64,000 nt of DNA from Norana najaformis (GCA_964023275.1 OZ029917.1:32316005-32380004), one strand, 5' to 3'. Positions 20,620-32,305 are shown, counted from the first letter of the stretch. Notes: generated by a model not told the origin, from the letters alone. Translations and numbers: made by a program.

Positions 20620-23600
20620 ATCATCATCATCATCAACAACCGTGGGCTCAATGCCCGTAGGTGTCTGATGCCCGTTTCACAATGTGTCTCCACTCGATTC
20701 TATTTTGAGCCGCATGTCCCAGTCTCTGCAAGTCCGCGCCACACCACTCCTCAATGTCATCCACCCACTCTCGATGTGGTCTGCCTCTCTTGTTCGTACC
20801 TTCCATAATTCCAAACATCAGAGTCTTAATATTTCTGTCATCCTTCATTCTACAGATATGTCCAAACAATCCAAGTTTTCGCTGAATAACCTTCTGCAGT
20901 AGATTCTCGGTTATAGCCACTCTTTCGTAAACCTCTTCATTCCTAATCTTCTGAGTCCATCCGATCCTTAGGATTTTTCTGTAACATTTTCTCTCAAATG
21001 CCAAGACTCTCCGTCGTGAGTCTTTTGTCAGGACCCATGTCTCACATCCATACATCATGGTGCTAAATACACATGTCTTTAATACCTCCAGTTTTGTTTT
21101 CATGCTGATTGCTCTGCTCTTCCAAGTTTTATCCATTGCTTTCAACACTGCTATTCCCCTCGCTATTCGTATCTTTATTTCACTTTTGCAATCTAGGTCA
21201 TATGTCATATTACTTCCAAGATAAGTGAACCTCTCTACATTCTCCAGCTGCATTCTTTCAACCACTATCTGCTGGGTGATGTTTTTGTCGCCAAATACCA
21301 TTGTTTTTGTCTTATCAAAGTTCATGTACAGTCCATATTTCTTTGCTTCTTCATTCAGCATTCGTGTTGTGCATTCCAGCTCTGTAGGTCCCTCCTCCAA
21401 TATGTCCACATCATCTGCAAAACGTAAATTGTTTATGCATATTCCCTGAACTGATATTCCTTTGCTCTTGACCCTGTCCATTGCTCTTTCCAAATCTGTT
21501 ATAAACACCATGGGCGATATTGGATCGCCCTGTCTCATACCCCTGTTGGTTCTAAACCACGGTCCCAACTTGCCACATGTCCTGACCGCCGCTTGTGAAG
21601 TACCATTTATGTCTCGTAACAACTGAATCAGTTTGTTGTCAACCCCATACGATTGTAGAACGGCCCATGTCACGTTCTGGTCTACACTGTCAAATGCCTT
21701 CTTAAAGTCTACAAAACAGTTGTATACCTTTTTATTCTTTCGCCTTGCTTTTTCTGCTATTAGTCTTAAAGCCAAGATTTGTTGTATCGTGCTTCTATCC
21801 TTCCGAAATCCCGCCTGCTCATCCGTCAAGTATTCCTCCATCTGGCTCCTTAATCTTTCCGCCAATACCATCATCAGCACCTTGCCCAGGTGGCTTATCA
21901 GCGCAATGGTGCGGTAGTTGTTACATTCCAATGGACTTCCCTTTTTGTAGATTGTTACCAATATCGACTTCTTCCACTCTTCCGGTGCTTGTCCTTGCTC
22001 CCATGCCATGTTACATAACCTGTGGATTTCACCCAACAGAAGATCTCCTCCATGCTTGATCATTTCTCCCATGATGTTGTCTCTACCAGGGCTTTTATTG
22101 TTTTTTAACCTTGTTATCGCTTTTTGAACTTCCTCTAACAATATGTCTGTGTTTGTTTCCGTCGTCGGAGGGGAGATAGCCTTTAGTTCTTTTATTACCT
22201 CTCTAGTAAGATCTTGATTTGGCTGTTCGCTATATAATTCACTGCAATATTCCGTCCATCGCTGTATTATATCTTCCTTTGTTGTTAGCATTTTAGCCTT
22301 CTCGTCTTTTATTGCTGTGAGTCTCGGTTGCCAGTTTCTGTTTACATTTCTTATCATTTTGTAGACTTCTCTGCTTTTGCCTTCTCCAAAGTTCTTTTCA
22401 ATTTCCCTGCACTGCTGTTCCAACCATTGTGCTTTATCCTCTCTTGCTGCCTTCCTCACCCTGTTGCAACTCTCCTTGTATTTCCGTTCTGCTATCTGTG
22501 ATGTGTCTCTTTTGAGTTTTAGCTCCCTCTTTTCCTGTATCAGCCGCAATGTCTCCTGTGTTATCCACTTTTGCTTGATCTTTTCTTCTTCTGGAACCGC
22601 CTCCTCTATCGCATTGTTTATTGCTGCAGTTAGTTTTTCTGTTCTGCTTTCCAAGTCCTGCTCTTCCTCAAGTTCTTTTAAATTCCTTCCTAACGCCTGT
22701 TGGTACTTGATCCTGGTAGACTCCTCCTTCAGTCTTTCAATGTTCCTTCGCTCCACAAAGCATGGCTCATGCTTTTTCTTTAGCTTCAGTTTGATGTTTG
22801 CCATGACCAAGCTGTGGTCCGAGTCTATGTCAGCACCTTGAAAAGTACGGCATAGTTGAACTGCTGTGTTCCACTTTCGTCTTATTAAGATCATATCAAT
22901 CATGTTTCTTGTTTGTCCATCACTGGAGCGCCATGTCCACTTTCGACATTGTTTTTGTTGGAATCTTGTATTGCAGATGGTCAGGTCATTGTCTACCGCA
23001 AACTCCAGTAGTCTTTCACCCCTTTCATTCCGGTCTCCAAAACCATATTTGCCCATAACTCCTTCCCATCCCGTTCTATCAGTACCGATTTTAGCGTTCC
23101 AGTCTCCTCCAATTATGAGTGTATCCTTCTTCTGTACCTCTCCGATCAGCTCTGTCAACTTTGAGTAGAAGTCTTCAATCTCCTCTTCACTGCTTTCAGC
23201 CGTTGGTGCGTAAACCTGAATTGTTGTTATGTTGAATGGTTGTGCACTGAACTGTGCCAGCATCATCCTTTTGTTCACGGGTCTGTAGCGGATGAGTGCA
23301 TTTCTGGCTCTGTTGCTGAGCAGAAATCCCACTCCTGCCTCATGTCTGCTGGGATCTCCAGACCATATTATTCCTCCATTCCTCATCTCGCCTGATTGTG
23401 TCCAACGCATCTCTGATATTCCAAGTATGTCGCATCTGTATCTTGACATTTCCTCTTCCAGCATCTCCAGCTTCCCTGCCGCCCATAGGGTGCGGACATT
23501 CCATGTGCCCACCGATATCATTTCTCTTGCGGGCTTCAGACTTTTTCTTTCGGTAGCTAATTTGTCGATCCAACCCCGATCGCTCGATTGGTTTCGCGGA

Positions 23601-23820
23601 CCTTGTTTTACCGGGGGACGTCCGAGCCGGCATGTACTTGCATCCTTTTTGTTTGGCATCAGATTTCAATCGTCTTGGTTTTTACTGCCAGAGTATCGAC
23701 ACCCATCTGGCAAACCTTCCTCCTTTATCCGGGCTTAGGACCGGCGCAAGGGACTGCTGGCTTGCAGTCCCCTGTGGCGGAGTTTCAGGCGATTTACATA
23801 ACGTCAAAAGGAGCATGTTA
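20620..23820 (-). mobile_element. RTE-type LINE, near full length
   Basis: A minus-strand non-LTR element with one long intact ORF (20648-23659). It has a 5' region to about 23820 that includes GCCGGTCCTAAGCCCGGAT and AAAGGAGGAAGG, seen again as a relic at 30775-30870. The very short 3' UTR ends in (TGA)n at 20620-20632. Short 3' UTR, simple-repeat tail and single EN-RT ORF fit the RTE clade. I could not fix the 5' boundary or target-site duplication. Confidence 0.85.
20648..23659 (-). CDS. RTE endonuclease-reverse transcriptase polyprotein
   Basis: The 1003-residue ORF is uninterrupted. APE-like endonuclease residues are visible at 52-58 (TWNVRTL), 83-85 (EMR), 183-190 (IGGDWNAK) and 280-282 (SDH). 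Next comes a basic, Glu-rich coiled linker (about 300-440). The reverse transcriptase has LKNNKSPGRDN near 518-528, CNNYRTIALIS near 580-589, FVDFKKAFDSVD at 649-660, RGMRQGDPISP at 706-716 and FADD at 747-750. The C-terminus carries MMYGCETW, then FGHICRMKDDRN and GRPHREWVDDIEEW, typical of RTE/BovB-like elements, which lack RNase H. Such proteins nick DNA and copy their RNA into it. The absence of stops suggests a recent insertion or continuing competence. The ATG at 23659 is the first in frame; an upstream start cannot be excluded. Confidence 0.9.
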   Translation of the reverse strand: MPNKKDASTCRLGRPPVKQGPRNQSSDRGWIDKLATERKSLKPAREMISVGTWNVRTLWAAGKLEMLEEEMSRYRCDILGISEMRWTQSGEMRNGGIIWSGDPSRHEAGVGFLLSNRARNALIRYRPVNKRMMLAQFSAQPFNITTIQVYAPTAESSEEEIEDFYSKLTELIGEVQKKDTLIIGGDWNAKIGTDRTGWEGVMGKYGFGDRNERGERLLEFAVDNDLTICNTRFQQKQCRKWTWRSSDGQTRNMIDMILIRRKWNTAVQLCRTFQGADIDSDHSLVMANIKLKLKKKHEPCFVERRNIERLKEESTRIKYQQALGRNLKELEEEQDLESRTEKLTAAINNAIEEAVPEEEKIKQKWITQETLRLIQEKRELKLKRDTSQIAERKYKESCNRVRKAAREDKAQWLEQQCREIEKNFGEGKSREVYKMIRNVNRNWQPRLTAIKDEKAKMLTTKEDIIQRWTEYCSELYSEQPNQDLTREVIKELKAISPPTTETNTDILLEEVQKAITRLKNNKSPGRDNIMGEMIKHGGDLLLGEIHRLCNMAWEQGQAPEEWKKSILVTIYKKGSPLECNNYRTIALISHLGKVLMMVLAERLRSQMEEYLTDEQAGFRKDRSTIQQILALRLIAEKARRKNKKVYNCFVDFKKAFDSVDQNVTWAVLQSYGVDNKLIQLLRDINGTSQAAVRTCGKLGPWFRTNRGMRQGDPISPMVFITDLERAMDRVKSKGISVQGICINNLRFADDVDILEEGPTELECTTRMLNEEAKKYGLYMNFDKTKTMVFGDKNITQQIVVERMQLENVERFTYLGSNMTYDLDCKSEIKIRIARGIAVLKAMDKTWKSRAISMKTKLEVLKTCVFSTMMYGCETWVLTKDSRRRVLAFERKCYRKILRIGWTQKIRNEEVYERVAITENLLQKVIQRKLGLFGHICRMKDDRNIKTLMFGIMEGTNKRGRPHREWVDDIEEWCGADLQRLGHAAQNRIEWRHIVKRASDTYGH

Positions 23821-24589
23821 AGCGGCTTCCCAGATATACCAAACCAGATGGATAATTGCAGAATAAAAAATGTTGTGATCGACGGTGTCAAATGGTGCAC
23901 TGGCATCAAACATGGCAAAATCATAAACTCAACCCTCCCCGTGGCGCAACATACTGTATATCTGAAAGAAAACGAACCGAGAGGCACTCAGTCGAATTGG
24001 TTTTTCATAAAACCAGATTGCTTGACTGTGGTAAAATTGTTAGAATTTAGATACAGTGTTATTTGAGAATCAACAATTTTTTCACTGACAAGAATTCCCC
24101 GTTAGACGTAGGTCGTTAGTTGGCCATCTCACCTTGATCGAGTCTTCTGCAAAAGTTTCTTAAGCCCGTCCACCTCTTAATCTCGTTCTATAGCATAATT
24201 CTTATTTTAACATTAATATTCATTAACAATTGTTTCTTTTTAATTGAATGCAACTAAGGATTTTTTAAGTAATACACCTAATAAGCATAAATTCTGAATA
24301 ATAAATAAGGGAAAATTCTTTGTTCATTTTAAATTTAAAACTGTTTTGCTCATATTAATCGAGTATGCCAAATTATTTCTCTTAACACAATGTAAATTAA
24401 GGTCAAGAAACGGTGTTTCAATCGCATCAGAGCGACAATTATGTTTTTAAATTTAAAAGATGGATATCTGTGTTTTTCATATCTTTATCCAGTGTTACGA
24501 TCACGGAATGTCTGCTGAAGAATGACATCGTTCACATACCTATTGCATTGTATTGTATTGATTGTATTTGATAACTTACATGTATATAC
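23821..24589. other. No recognised gene
   Basis: AT-rich with scattered short frames. No repeat or motif was recognised. Confidence 0.4.
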
Positions 24590-25260
24590 CGCTTCGTACA
24601 GATCAAACAACTCAGAGGCGCTTCCAGCATGAGGACCCCGGGGAAATAAGAACATCTTTAAACAACAAGCTGACTGAGCTCTATCACCAACAGTGACCCT
24701 TGCACGAAACGATAGCGAAAGTTCATTCTATGGAGATGGGCCAACAACAGCAAAAGCCCTCTGCTGAGCAAGCGAGGACTTGACACGAGAAACAAATAGA
24801 TCCAGACGGTCTAGAGAACGTATAGAACGGGATGAGTACTGGAGGCCGAATAAGATCAGAAAGATATTTTGGAACCTGGCCCATGAGAGCTCTAATTTTT
24901 GAACTCAATACGAGATTGGATAGGGAGCCAATGAAATTGCTGAATGATATAATCTGAAATACGAGAGAAACGCGGAAGATTTGATATTAACTTGGCCGCA
25001 GAATTTAGTATTGATTGAAAGGAGGACAGCCGATACTTAGGCAAACCAGCAAGCACATAGTTGCAGTAATCAATGCGACAACATATCATGGAATGAATTA
25101 TAGTAGTAAAGACAGAGGAAGAAACAGAACTACCCACAAATCTTAAACGCCTTAATTGGTAGTAGCAAGACCGAGTCAAACTAGAAACATGGTTTGCGAA
25201 GGTAAGGTTACAGTCAAGTATAACTCCCAGATTACGAACACTAGACGAAACTATAAAAGA
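24590..25260 (-). mobile_element. CR1/L2-like LINE, truncated 3' end
   Basis: Minus-strand frame 25179-24892 reads RSCYYQLRRLRFVG, then CCRIDYCNYVLAGLPKY, LSSFQSILNSAAKLI, then FHWLPIQSRIEFK. The next frame (24908-24723) reads GQVPKYLSDLIRP and then FSRPSG. Adjacent-frame text gives RVKSSLAQQRAFAVVGPSP. All are standard C-terminal blocks of CR1/L2-type RT. At least two frame breaks are present. The 3' end lies at about 24560-24600 with an ATACA-rich tail. Confidence 0.8.
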
Positions 25261-26780
25261 GAAGAAAGCTTCGGATAAGCACGAATGGTGTCTGAGGGAT
25301 GTCGGGGCGCACCATTTTCTACCATCGGCTACGGGATTCTTGGCATCGCCTTTCTTCGCTCCGCATCTTCAGCGCTACGTGGTCCATGAACGCTGAGCAT
25401 CGTGTCCACTATCAAATCTTGATTAGAGTCCGTCCTTTGAGCTTTGCATGTCGAATGGAGCCCGCCTTTGTTGACACTTCTAGCTATCTCAACGCTGTTC
25501 GCTGAATGTTAACTCATTGCTCTTAATGAGTTTATCATTGCTAATGTTGCCTTAGACAATGCTTTCTGAGGTACTAAAAAGACGTTATATGAAGTGTTTA
25601 GATGCATACATGCACTACAAGAACGTCGTAGTGTAGAAAGTACAATAGTTCCTCCATTTCCCGATAGATAATTACATCCAATATTTGGTACATATCGAAA
25701 GTTCACATTTTCTCAAACATAAATTTCTCGTTACACTTATTGTAGATGTTGTGAAGGTCATCAGTGTGATTTCTCACATCATCCAGTGACCTTCAGAAGT
25801 TCTGTGTTACTAGTGGCCAATTCTAACACACTAGACAGTTCAACTTAATAATTGTATGATTCGCGGCAGATGGAGTTGTTGTAATCGATCGGTTTCAAGT
25901 GTTGAAAATTCTAAAAAAATCATTATGTACTGAGTATCACTGTAACTTCTGAATTGCTTAGTTTCAGGATTCTGAAATTCTTTGCTTTGCAGGGCTATAT
26001 TTATTTGTGTGATTCGTGAAGGCATAAATATGAAGCGGTCTTTGCAATTATTCAGATTTTCTGGAAGTTGTGAATGGTCGCATCTTCCTTTCCAGACTCT
26101 GATCTGCCCCCCTCTTTGCAGTGACCTCTATAGTCTTGATCTAAGTTCCGTTAGCTCCAAGTCTTCTCAACTGCAAAAAGCTGCTTTACGGACTTCACAT
26201 CAAGTATTACATTTCAATGAGTTTATGGGTGTGCATTGGATTGTAGAGGTTAGGTTTCAAATCCCTGCCAGAGCAGGAAGATATTTTGAAATCTCATCTC
26301 TACTTGCGCCCATTTGCGAACTCAGCCATAAAATGAGTGCACTGACTACAATTCAGGTTGCGGTGAAAATGACCAGCTGAAAAATGTCGGCCGCCTTGGT
26401 TGTGCCCGACTTTCAAACACAGCTGGTTAACAACGGACAAGGTAGAGAAAACTCCGTTGAAGCATGAGGTTAGGGATGAACGATGTCAACTGCGGAAACC
26501 ATAACAAAGAACTATACAGCTGGTAGCACGAAGGAAGACTGTCACTTAACGCTGAGTAAACGTGTTCATTGTTGATATATTTACCGCTTAGAGAATATTA
26601 CATACTCGAGCTGGCAGCATTCAACTTTAAGCCCTGGAATAAATAATGAAATAGGTCTCTGAATTTCTACGTGTGGAAATATAATAGTAAACAGCTCAAT
26701 GAATACGACAATGAGAACAGAGGAGCTTCTTTCGTTGGCTCATCATGCAGGAACAGAGCGCCATGCAATCTTTGAAATGA
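25261..26780. other. No recognised gene
   Basis: A short GC-richer patch (25290-25510) and a 132-codon frame at 25982-26380 (+) without recognisable motif. The sequence from about 26780 onward resembles the 3' flank of the linker copies. Confidence 0.35.
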
Positions 26781-29330
26781 GCTTAGATCGGATTGGATCA
26801 GATAAGATTAAGTATATGAGATTTCATTACATGACATTAATCAAGATCGAATTACATCATATTTCATGAGATATAAACGTAGTTTGGCCCGTAGACTGTC
26901 GGCGAGTCTGCTCGATTGTCAAGATTTCTGGATATGTACTGCGTCAATTAGATTTTTATATTCATTTATAGGGACACTGTATTGAATTTAGGTCTGACTC
27001 TAAACAGCTTAGTGATGTCATAATTCGATTAGAACAACTGGTTCTAGTGCAGATATTTAATCGTCGACTTGAACTATTTAGGTTGTATTAAAATGTAATA
27101 TGATGTAATATAACTTCTCATTATGCAATACAGCATAATGGTTTGGTGTAATCAACTGTACCAGAGGCATAGTTATGCAGTATACTTTGCCAGTGAATGA
27201 AGACCAATCTATTGAAGAGGGGCAATACAAATGTTTAGTTACGGTAAAGATTACGAATAACTGTAAAATTTATATGGCGCCTCAATGTAAATAACAGAGA
27301 CGTGTCATTAGGAATCATGCTGTAAAGGATAGTGCAGATAAAGTTGCTAAAAAGATTTAACAAATCGTTTTGACCAATTTGTAATTTACCGACTTAACTT
27401 GTAACTAAGAGTATGGCTTCGAAATTGTCATTACGAAATGGCGAGCACAAGGAAATTGATCATTCTCTTTAAATCCGGAGCAGTGCATCTGGTTGAAGTT
27501 GTCCTCCGGGAAAACACATTTTCGCCAGAAATTCGTCCCATCCGGTGTGTATGCTACAACTCTCCTGGTTCCTCTCTGGAACGCTGTACAAAATGCGTTA
27601 TCTGCTTCTCCTCGAGATAGCTACGGGCTTCATCCATGAACTTCAAACGAGGTGGGTAGATCTTGCTGCGATGAACAGTCAAGAGATTGCCTCGGAAGAA
27701 GTAACTTTTTCTTCCTCCACCAAGACACTCGTGCAGCGGTATAGTTGTGTATGCGGTTGCAGCTTTGAAAGCGGACACTGTGTTTTATTGACAGAAAATA
27801 ATTGTAAGCATGCACTCTCTCGATTAAAAATCAGCTTTAGGTTAAAGGTTAATAATAATAGTACGCAGACTATCGGAATGGTGTCATTTAGCAGAGTGTA
27901 AATATACCTGCCTTTCACTCATCGGGGTTTGGGATTCGGGTCTCGATATGCTATATCAAATCAACAATTAGCTGTCAAGTATAGTAATCGGGTATGAAAA
28001 AATTTCGGTTGCCAAATGCTGTTGTCGTGTTTGCCGAATGATCTTAAAACCCCAGAACCACCTTCCACAAGACAAGTGTTAATACAAGCGTGTGGTAAAA
28101 GAACGGTACGACACATGAATTAAAAAGTAAGCTCACGTTTCCCCTATTACATTCGCCTTCTCTTTTGATATTGGTCATATTTAAGATATTCTAAGCTTGA
28201 GGTCGCACGATCGGTTACGGGGGCCTGAAATAAAGTGTCGATCATTCAGATAAATTCATTGAAAAATGAGCAGGGTCGCGGCCTTAATGTCTTGACCGAA
28301 ACGTCAAGTTCACGATCCCAACACACTGAAACTCCACCGAAAGGTACCTTGTGCAGGAAATATTCGCTTACTGAGAGTGAAGCCGTGAAGTACTAAATCA
28401 TTGCGAGAAGACAGGAAGAATGTTCGCCACTTAGAAGGACTGCTAATTGGTGAAAAACTTGTTAGCTGAAACAGAATGCTATTCTAAACAATATTACCAA
28501 CACGTCAGCGGCATATAAGCTCTTTTGTTGGTGTGTCGTCAATTTCAAACCTCCCACAGAGTTGGAAGTCTATAGCTTACCCAGACTTTTCGCCATATTC
28601 TGACTATATGCTAATGCACAATTGCATTCAGTAATCAGCAGGACATAAACGTCGTCGAATAAATAAGAGAACTGTTTCGTGAGATTACCCCGAGAGGCGT
28701 CAATGAAAATCAAGGACTTCATTTTTCTAAGCCTCAGCCTATGAGGAGGCTTCGTAAGTGCTATCTCTCGCCGCTAATTACTCATATGCTTATAGTGCAT
28801 GTGCAGTGCAGCCCTACCCGAGTGATAGAAATTGATAGAAATTGATAGAAATTACACTTTTAAATTACACTTTTAAATTAGTCGCACGCTTATGGTCTCA
28901 AAAAAGAATCTGAATTGCATTTAGAGATACATTAAAATCGAAAACGAACGCTATTCCCTTCGAGTCTAACGACAGTTATAAAACGTGATATATGTAGATA
29001 TCACACTACAGGCCTGGATTTCGGACCCGGGTCACTGGACGTGAAAATGAAGGGCATAGTTGTATGTCTATCTCAATCTTAAGAAACACTTTTGCACACA
29101 AAACCAGAACTTCAGAAATATTCCAAAAAGATTTCCAACTTATATTGAGACGCACCTTTTTAGGTTTCTCAGAAGGTCAAGTTTCAGAGCCTTTAAGAGG
29201 GTCATAAAATAAACCACATAAGAGTCCAGCCGCATATACACATATGAAGATTCATACAAAGAGGCATAAATACCGAAATATATAAACGAATACAAAGATA
29301 AATGCTGACAAAGATGCATATATACAAACA
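26780..29330 (-). repeat. Linker copy C duplication block (3' flank, exon 3, intron 2)
   Basis: This block is homologous, in the order expected of the minus strand, to the copy B 3' flank (AGATTAGATCGGAT-type repeats, TGATGTAATATAACTT), exon 3, and intron 2. Intron matches include TTGGTGGAAAA-like CACCTTCC near 28055, GAGGTCGCACGATCGG, the AGTCTGGATAAGC block, and CAGAAGGTCAAGTTTCAGAG near 29170. It diverges from copies A and B more than they diverge from each other. Exons 1 and 2 were not found to the right of it. Confidence 0.8.
27410..27777 (-). pseudogene. Linker chain exon 3, copy C (frameshifted)
   Basis: The acceptor AAAACACAG is kept and the exon reads SAFKAATAYTTIPLHECLGG, then RKSYFFRGNLLTVHRSKIYP and PRLKF. 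One codon is missing relative to A and B (in ...PLHEC). A 7-base deletion near 27582 then shifts the frame and leads to a stop after REEPGEL. The terminal TAA of A and B is TAC here. No LDL-A exon or signal exon lies upstream in the expected place, where unrelated sequence and microsatellite are found. It is therefore a dead last exon. Confidence 0.85.
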
Positions 29331-29560
29331 TACAAAACTACAGAGTTAGAAATATACACGAAAACATACGTTCATGCATACATACATGCGTACGAACTTG
29401 CATACAAAGACAAGATGCATACATTAAAATGCATACATATGAAATGCATACATACATTCAAGCAAACATACATACATGCATACGTACATACATGCATGCA
29501 TAAAAAATACATACATACATAAATGAATGCATGCATAAAACATACATACATACAACAAGA
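29220..29560. repeat. (CATA)n/ATGCAT microsatellite in the copy C intron
   Basis: Long interrupted ACATACATAC and CATGCATGC tracts fill this interval. It corresponds to the intron 2 array of copies A and B and is the longest of the three. It accounts for the Cys/Tyr/Met-rich open frames on the minus strand here. Confidence 0.85.
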
Positions 29561-29851
29561 CAACAAGAAAAAACCAGACAAAACAGACAGACGAGACAGA
29601 TGATAAAAGTTAGATCTCGAAGCTTCATTAATTCTGTTGCCATGGTAATTCAAACGGACACTATTTTCAAGAGCAAACGATTGCTCAACTACCGTTGCAG
29701 GCTCTGAGGAGAGACAAACGAACTTAATTTTGGCTATTAGTAACCATGACGACCGTTGCTGTAACGTCGGAAGGGTCTTCTCTGGCGGGACTTTCATCGG
29801 CTTACTTATGCAGTGAGAGGTCACCTGCATATTTTACGAAAGCTCTTATTA

Positions 29852-29918
29852 ATAGTAATAATAATAATAATAATAATTATTATTATTATTATTAGTAGTA
29901 GTAGTAGTAGTAGTAGTA
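29852..29918. repeat. (AAT)n-(ATT)n-(AGT)n palindromic tract
   Basis: About nine AAT units are followed directly by about eight ATT units and then seven AGT units. The AAT/ATT part is a perfect inverted repeat able to form a hairpin. Confidence 0.9.
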
Positions 29919-30774
29919 ATGATGGGCTTGGTTGTTTTCATGGCAACTTTGACAGACTTATTAATTACTGATCAAAATTTAGTGCACAGGATTCAAATGA
30001 TTATTTCTGCTGTTTGATGTGTTAGTATTGTAAACTTGTATAACGCATTTTAGAACCTCACGAAAGTGCTGCCAACATGGCTTTCTGAAAGAAAAAGACC
30101 TAAACAGGTGCACTGTAAGATAACCAGAAAGTGTAACATGAGTTGAGTTAGATATTACTGTCTAAAGTCTTTTAAAGGTCTGTCTAGATTAATTTACAAT
30201 TATTATAATATCGATATCTACTCAGTGAACGTGTTTTGAGAGTGGATTCCCATATACATGTCTCTTTAGGACGAGATCATAATAGAATTTGTGTATGTGA
30301 CATGAATTAATAAATTTCTGTGTGACAATCAGTTTCATTTCTTAAAATTATGGCACAATGCATGTACACTTAGACTGCTGATGTGCACATGAATGCTTCA
30401 CATCAATATGGATAATGGAAAGCGTAGAGTCTGGATACCCTTCAACCACCAGGTCTGTGAAGAACAATATACTTTAGCAGATATTTATTGTTCGTTAACT
30501 TGGTTAAAGAACACTTTTAAATGAAAAAACTAAATGTCGCTTTCTTATGCTTGTAAGACGTTCGACCTGAATGTACATTGTGCCCAGAAAAAAACAATTA
30601 GGCAAATTGGATTAATTGGATCAAATATTGATTAGAATTCAATATTAGCAAAGAATTTTTCCTCACTCATAAAGGCCTAATATTAAGTACTTATGGTTTA
30701 TTAAACGTATTTCTAGATAAAATCCTTTCAAATCCCTTTTGTCCTTCAAAATTATGGTGCAAAACGCTTGCTTA
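29919..30774. other. No recognised gene
   Basis: AT-rich sequence without recognisable coding or repeat structure. Confidence 0.4.
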
Positions 30775-30870
30775 AAAATAAATCCACCACTGCCTTGTTT
30801 GGAGGTAGTGCCAGTCCCAAGCCTGGATAAAGGAGGAGGGCGACGGCAAACGCCTTTGCATAAGCTGTCG
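30775..30870 (+). mobile_element. Relic of RTE LINE 5' region
   Basis: CAGTCCCAAGCCTGGATAAA, then GGAGGAGGG and GGCAAACGCC, parallels the 5' region of the minus-strand RTE element (CCGGTCCTAAGCCCGGAT, AAAGGAGGAAGG). Only about 95 bases are recognisable and no ORF follows. Confidence 0.55.
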
Positions 30871-30970
30871 TTAAACTGAGGAGCTACTATTTGCTTAAAA
30901 ATTTCCGGAGAAAGGATGGCCATTTGGCGGTCTTAACCAACTTCTGCAAATGACTCGATCCAGTCGATAT

Positions 30971-31310
30971 TGTGAATTACCAACCTATATCTAACCTATG
31001 TCTAAAATTACTGAAAAAATTCTTGCTTCTCGAATAAAACAGCAGGTAGAGCCTAAAAGTTGTCTCCCGGTAAATCAGTCTGGTTTTAGGAAAACCATTT
31101 CACCGAGTCCCTCCTGGTTCGCCTGCTTTAGAATATATACGGCGCAATGCATATGGCCAAGATTACACTTCTGGCCTGTTTTGATGTCAGCCAAACTTTG
31201 ACAAGTTCGATCATGACATTCTTATTTGCCAATTATCCATCTCATTTAGTGTGTTTGGTAAGCCGCTCGACAGGCTTTGCACCTTTTTGCTCCTGTTTGG
31301 CCTTATATAA
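30971..31310 (+). mobile_element. LINE reverse transcriptase fragment
   Basis: Translation across two frames gives NYQPISNL, then SKITEKILASRIKQQVEP, then PVNQSGFRK. This is the RT finger region (NYRPISNL-SKI-E, then Q-GFR) of CR1-like LINEs. A further frame gives CLF-CQPNFDKFDHDILI, resembling the DFSKAFD-VDH block. It is broken by frameshifts and ends in the ATGA-type microsatellite at 31318. Confidence 0.65.
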
Positions 31311-31317
31311 CTGCTCT

Positions 31318-31376
31318 AAATGAATGAATGAATGAATGAATGAATGATGGAATGAATGATGGAATGAATCAATGAA
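31318..31376. repeat. (AATG)n microsatellite
   Basis: AATGAATG units run for about 60 bases, interrupted twice by ATGG. Confidence 0.9.
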
Positions 31377-32110
31377 TGTACTTACAAAAAAGCAGATCCG
31401 ATCAGCGTCAACATTGTTGTAATTCATGTCGGGTCTTCTTTTTCCGGACATTGCATACAATAGGCAAGTAGAGCAGAAGGTGCTTTGTTATATTGCGAAA
31501 GAGTTTGTAAAAAGAAAGAGTTCAGCAAAGCATACAGGCAGACAGATCGACACAGACAGATAGACAGAAGGACGGATATGGAGAGAGGGCATACAGATTC
31601 ATTTGGGTTCAAAGTCTCAAACATTTATTTGGATGAGCAGACAATAGAATAAGACTATAGTGTTGACAAGAAAAGAGAGGGACTAAAAGATACAGGGTGA
31701 AGATATAGGTCAACAGGAAAATAGGAAAGAAGACATCATGGCTGAGTGGGAAGGAGCTAAGAGATATGCGAGGGAATGAAGGAAAGACAAGAAGGGAAAG
31801 ATTTTGTTACATTTAGCTGTCGCTCGCAATGGTACTGTCTGAATGTTAGTATAAAACTGAGTTACGCAGTAACAAAGGCTCATTGCAGTTGTGATTTGTC
31901 ACTGGCGAAAACCTATTTAGGCTATGCATCAGTAGGAAAGTTTGAATATGTTTTTTGTGCAAAGCGCCCTCGTTCATGACACATTGCAGGAATCGCCCGT
32001 AAGTAGTGACTTTCCCACATCGTGGGACGGCAGTTTTGGGATCCAGAAAACGCAAAAAATTGGAGAAATCTGTAGATTTGTTTCCTTTATAGCACATGGT
32101 ATAGAATAGT
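31377..32110. other. No recognised gene
   Basis: Purine-rich patches (31500-31800) with short frames and no recognisable motif. Confidence 0.4.
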
Positions 32111-32305
32111 GTGACACGATATCCGTTCGCCTTCTAACGCTGAGTGTAGGGGTCCAAACCTCCTCTGCGACGGTTAACGGTTACTATAAAGGGACCTCGA
32201 GCAACTCCTTGACTCACAATCGCTCGTCGACATCGATTCATGCTTAGTCGTTGCATAGTGTTGCTTAATAAGCGAGGAAATAATAATGAGAATTAAAGTC
32301 CTCAA
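32111..32305 (+). mobile_element. tRNA-derived SINE, copy 1
   Basis: From about 32180 this aligns with the SINE at 42245-42435: ACGGTTACT, GGACCT-GAGCAA-TCCTT, GACTCACAAT, CATCGATTCATGCTTAGTC, GCTTAATAA and an AATAATAA-rich tail. The 5' third is a degenerate tRNA-like head in which the B box is recognisable as GGTCCAAACC. It sits about 600 bases upstream of the linker copy B start. Confidence 0.7.

Noticed and set aside
21225-23738. Several plus-strand frames of 74-154 codons
   Set aside because: Antisense shadows of the intact RTE ORF on the minus strand.
29372-29830. 152-codon minus frame considered as LDL-A exon of linker copy C
   Set aside because: No Cys pattern or Ca2+-site motif; the left part is microsatellite and the right part has no linker similarity.
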